NCBI GenBank assembly: GCA_964483785.1
Contig: CAZACW010000077.1
Coordinates: forward strand, 1-7,335
Direction of reading: 5' to 3'
Length of the DNA stretch: 7,335 bases
DNA from: JABDGZ01 sp964483785
Lineage (GTDB): Bacteria > Omnitrophota > Gorgyraeia > Zapsychrales > Fredricksoniimonadaceae
A program made the translations under genes and the position numbers. The stretch's first letter is position 1, and each line of letters starts with the position of its first letter. The notes under the pieces were generated by a model. That model saw only the letters and a list, made by a program, of their open reading frames with translations, was not told the origin of the DNA and did not search any database. Below are positions 6,008 to 7,335 of this stretch, piece by piece.

Positions 6008-6157
6008 TCATTGCAGACATGTACCCTGCCGTATTTTGGCTATCTTTTGCGCTAAAACGACCCTCCCGCGCTCTATCGCGTACAGTTGGCGGAATTCTTT
6101 ATTTTTAAGCTTCTCACGAAGATGATATTCAAATCTTTCCAATTTTACTTGTGACAT
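6008..6157 (-). pseudogene. Truncated XRE-family antitoxin, N-terminal part only
   Basis: The frame has 49 codons from the ATG at 6157, chosen over the ATG at 6214 because GGGAGG lies 5 nt before 6157 and because the homology-like part begins there. KLERFEYHLREKLKNKEFRQ and LAQKIAKIR match the N-terminal helices of XRE antitoxins that read on into the recognition helices (usually a GLSQxELA-like segment). Here the frame leaves the family after KIRQ and stops with GTCLQ. I checked the other two frames downstream and found no continuation of the helix-turn-helix, so this is a deletion rather than a simple frameshift. It overlaps the end of the NadS-like gene by 29 bp. A short peptide may still be made because the start signals are good. 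Confidence 0.65.
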
Positions 6158-6458
6158 ATTTCCCTCCCCAAACGTGTAAGGCCTTATAAACAGCCTGGGG
6201 ATTCTCTTGGGCAACCTTGAGCAAAGCCTGGGCAGGCCCCTCAGGACGTCTTAAACCTTGTTCCCAATTGCGTAAGGTCGATGGGCTGACGCCAATCATA
6301 AACGCAAACTCGGTTTGCGATTGATGGAGCTTCCTGCGGATAGCCTTTATGGAAATTGGGTCATATTTGGTCACCCTGGCCGGCTTCATCTTTCCGGCTA
6401 AAATCAGCTTCATTTCTTTGACGCTTTGAATTAATTCCTTAAAACTTTTTTTATCCAT
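6129..6458 (-). CDS. NadS-like XRE antitoxin
   Basis: The protein has 109 residues with GAGGAGG 6 nt before the ATG. It opens MDKKSFKELIQSVKEMKLIL and has the family pattern of a basic linker (KPARVTKYDP), then a helix-turn-helix at about residues 36-85: IKAIRRKLHQSQTEFAFMIG, VSPSTLRNWEQG, RRPEGPAQALLKVA. The WEQGxRxPxGPAxxLL run is characteristic of NadS/HigA-type antitoxins encoded after a RelE-family toxin. That toxin is present only as its C-terminal end just upstream, overlapping the ATG. After QAVYKAL the family would normally stop; here HVWGGKYVTSKIGKI follows and reads through the SD and start of the next gene. This suggests the native stop was lost when two cassettes were joined. DNA binding and self-regulation are expected by family; the antitoxin now has no cognate toxin in the window. 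Confidence 0.85.
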   Translation of the reverse strand: MDKKSFKELIQSVKEMKLILAGKMKPARVTKYDPISIKAIRRKLHQSQTEFAFMIGVSPSTLRNWEQGLRRPEGPAQALLKVAQENPQAVYKALHVWGGKYVTSKIGKI

Positions 6459-6561
6459 TTAATTCCTCCTCAATTAAGGACTTTAAAAATTTCAATTCCT
6501 GAAATGTTAAGTCGTCTTGTTTTGCCTTACTATAAACATTCAGTAAAACAATCTTGCGGAT
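6451..6561 (-). pseudogene. RelE-family toxin, C-terminal remnant
   Basis: Upstream of the NadS-like gene an open frame of 36 codons reads IRKIVLLNVYSKAKQDDLTF and on to LIEEELNG, with its TAA (6451-6453) overlapping the antitoxin ATG region. The pattern of a hydrophobic strand, Y(A/S)K, a QDDL(T) motif and a closing helix is the end of RelE-type toxins paired with NadS. The frame is closed upstream by TAA at 6562-6564, there is no start codon, and I see no earlier toxin sequence in any frame up to about 6735. About two thirds of the gene is therefore missing. Confidence 0.7.
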
Positions 6562-6666
6562 TTAAGTGTTAGAGGAGTGTTGGGTGATTGGCAAACCCAT
6601 CATTCGGAGGAATTAAAATGTTTCAAACTACTGTAATTCTTCATCTCACAAAATACAACAGAAAAC

Positions 6667-6700
6667 TGGCGGAGAGGTCAGGTAATATAAATTCGACCCT
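6667..6700 (-). other. Relic of a tRNA-Ser 3' end (possible attachment-site copy)
   Basis: TGGCGGAGAGGTC at 6667-6679 is identical to 7080-7092, the 3' CCA, discriminator and acceptor strand of the tRNA-Ser gene. ATTCGA-CCC (6691-6699) then resembles the T-loop ATTCGAACCC of the tRNA, displaced by a short AT-rich insertion. The similarity also appears to extend into the 3' flank (AATACAA). The two copies are 413 bp apart in the same orientation, as left by integration or recombination at a tRNA 3' end. Confidence 0.55.
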
Positions 6701-6731
6701 CAAAATCAAAATGGGAGTGGGTCAGCCTACT

Positions 6732-6769
6732 TAAAACAAAACCAGCCCAATGAATCAATCACGGGCTGG
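6732..6769 (-). terminator. Intrinsic terminator, leftward
   Basis: The stem CCAGCCC/GGGCTGG (6742-6748 with 6763-6769) has a 14-nt loop and, on the minus strand, is followed at once by TTTTGTTTT. It lies 22 bp after the stop of the 57-residue gene, which supports that gene as a real transcription unit. Confidence 0.8.
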
Positions 6770-6791
6770 CTTATCGAACTCGCCTTACCGC

Positions 6792-6965
6792 TTAATTTTT
6801 ATGACTTGCCTGTAAATGCTTCTTGGACTGAATTTCCTTTTCCACCAAGGCAGATTCAGAGCGCATAGAGTCAAACCACTCTTTCAATGGCCTGCCTTTA
6901 AACTTGCGGTAATGTTCATCACGGATTTTTCTGACCGTGGCAACTGCATCAAACTTTTTTCTCAT
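6792..6965 (-). CDS. Small 57-residue protein, possibly antitoxin-like
   Basis: The frame reads from the ATG at 6965 (AGGTG at 5 nt) to TAA at 6792-6794: MRKKFDAVATVRKIRDEHYR, then KFKGRPLKEWFDSMR, and a Lys-rich helical end (EKEIQSKKHLQASHKN). The product is short, strongly charged and probably helical. The opening (M)KKFDAVxxxRxIRDE resembles short antitoxins encoded before PIN-domain toxins in some bacteria, but I am recalling a pattern, not a firm match. No toxin gene follows; a terminator comes 22 bp later. It lies exactly between the tRNA-Ser gene and the copy of the tRNA 3' end, so it may be the only cargo of that interval. A real gene is likely because start site, composition and terminator agree; the role is uncertain. 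Confidence 0.6.
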   Translation of the reverse strand: MRKKFDAVATVRKIRDEHYRKFKGRPLKEWFDSMRSESALVEKEIQSKKHLQASHKN

Positions 6966-7079
6966 CTGTCACCTAATTCAAATATACCCTAACAAACGGC
7001 GTGAGGTGTTTGGAGAGGCCGACACACTGCATGTTTTCAACTATGCTTCAAACAATAACTTACAACAATACAAAATATA

Positions 7080-7171
7080 TGGCGGAGAGGTCGGGATTCG
7101 AACCCGAGGGCCCAGTTACCCAGGCCAGTTGCTTAGCAGGCAACTGCAATCAGCCACTCTGCCACCTCTCC
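7080..7171 (-). tRNA. tRNA-Ser (anticodon GCU)
   Basis: This is a 92-nt gene with all arms visible. The acceptor stem is GGAGAGG/CCTCTCC (7 bp), with discriminator G and an encoded CCA at 7080-7082. The D-arm sequence is GCAGAGTGGCTGATTGC. The anticodon loop CTGCTAA gives anticodon GCT, decoding AGC and AGU. A long class II variable arm (GGCC...GGCC type) identifies serine. The T arm is TCGGG-TTCGAAT-CCCGA. The sequence looks functional with no mismatches in the acceptor or T stem. Its 3' end is duplicated at 6667-6679 and its upstream region at 7281-7335. Confidence 0.97.
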
Positions 7172-7177
7172 CTTCTC

Positions 7178-7335
7178 TATCAATTACTATCAAATTCAAA
7201 ATTGACTATCCAAATTACTCAGAAAAGGGAGAGGTGTTGTGTCGCCGCTCTTTTCCATGCGCCGACCCACCTCTCTACCTTATCAATTACTATCAAATTC
7301 AAAATTGACTATCCAAATTACTCAGAAAAGGGAGA
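7178..7335. repeat. 55-bp direct repeat upstream of tRNA-Ser
   Basis: 7178-7232 and 7281-7335 are identical over 55 bp with 103-bp spacing. The second copy is cut by the window end, so the repeat may be longer or continue. Each copy ends, in the leftward direction, 6-7 bp before a GAGAGGTG sequence: the tRNA 5' acceptor strand in one case and the hairpin at 7229-7275 in the other. The copy next to the tRNA must contain the tRNA promoter (possibly TTGGAT, 18 bp, TAGTAA), so the promoter is probably duplicated too. Confidence 0.9.
7229..7275 (-). other. Hairpin with tRNA-Ser acceptor-like outer stem
   Basis: GAGAGGTG (7229-7236) pairs with CACCTCTC (7268-7275). Inside, GTCGCCGC (7241-7248) pairs with GCGCCGAC (7259-7266) with one C-C mismatch, leaving a 10-nt loop. 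On the minus strand it opens GAGAGGTGG like the tRNA-Ser 5' end and closes CACCTCTCC, then CTTTTCT. It may be a shrunken tRNA-Ser copy, a small structured RNA with its own duplicated promoter, or an attenuator-like hairpin. No anticodon, D-arm or T-arm can be found. Confidence 0.5.

Noticed and set aside
6618..6734. Plus-strand frame of 38 codons with GGAGG 7 nt before its ATG
   Set aside because: The start signal is good, but the frame crosses the tRNA-Ser relic and ends in the leftward terminator's tail; no promoter or protein pattern supports it.
7001..7027. Another tRNA-Ser fragment (GGAGAGGCCGA) downstream of the tRNA
   Set aside because: Only about eight consecutive bases match the tRNA 3' end and the rest diverges, so chance is too likely.
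6937..7308. Plus-strand frame of 123 codons
   Set aside because: It runs across the tRNA-Ser gene in antisense and through the 55-bp repeat; tRNA sequence is not coding.

Overview
The window looks like chromosomal sequence from a diderm (Gram-negative-type) bacterium. The evidence is an entericidin-type lipoprotein, two Sec-exported surface-type proteins (one ending in an outer-membrane-style terminal Phe), strong Shine-Dalgarno sites and sigma70-like promoters. The moderate GC content, the 15-residue surface-repeat protein and the density of decayed toxin-antitoxin genes would fit a lineage such as Omnitrophota or another PVC-related group. That placement is a guess; no phylogenetic marker is present apart from one tRNA.

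Layout. Positions 1-168 hold nothing I can support. Positions 169-576 (minus) carry an entericidin-like lipoprotein (169-339), preceded by a possible 51-residue gene (421-576) with a good ribosome binding site and a near-consensus promoter (618-645). A divergent promoter (680-708) drives the exported surface-repeat protein at 775-1482 (plus), which ends in a strong terminator (1505-1539). A perfect 26-bp inverted repeat (1556-1613) follows and supplies the stop codon of the converging gene. That gene (1607-5128, minus) encodes a 1173-residue secreted protein built from ten Ig-like units of two kinds. Its last three full-match units lie on 288-bp DNA repeats, 221 bp of which is almost invariant.

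Positions 5270-6561 (minus) are a graveyard of type II toxin-antitoxin genes: an intact HigA-like antitoxin, a HigB-like toxin broken by one missing base, an XRE antitoxin cut off before its DNA-binding domain, an intact NadS-like antitoxin with an abnormal C-terminal extension, and the last 36 codons of a RelE-like toxin. Every toxin is broken, while two antitoxins remain whole.

Positions 6667-7335 centre on a tRNA-Ser(GCU) gene (7080-7171, minus). A copy of its 3' end lies 413 bp downstream, and the interval between them holds one 57-codon gene with its own terminator. Upstream of the tRNA, its promoter region (55 bp) is repeated at 103-bp spacing around a hairpin whose outer stem copies the tRNA-Ser acceptor stem.

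No single operon joins these genes. The left part is envelope and surface biology. The right part is a tRNA-linked accessory region in decay. The most unusual items are the two-type Ig-repeat protein with its homogenised DNA repeats, the tRNA-Ser-derived repeat unit, and the toxin-less antitoxin cluster.
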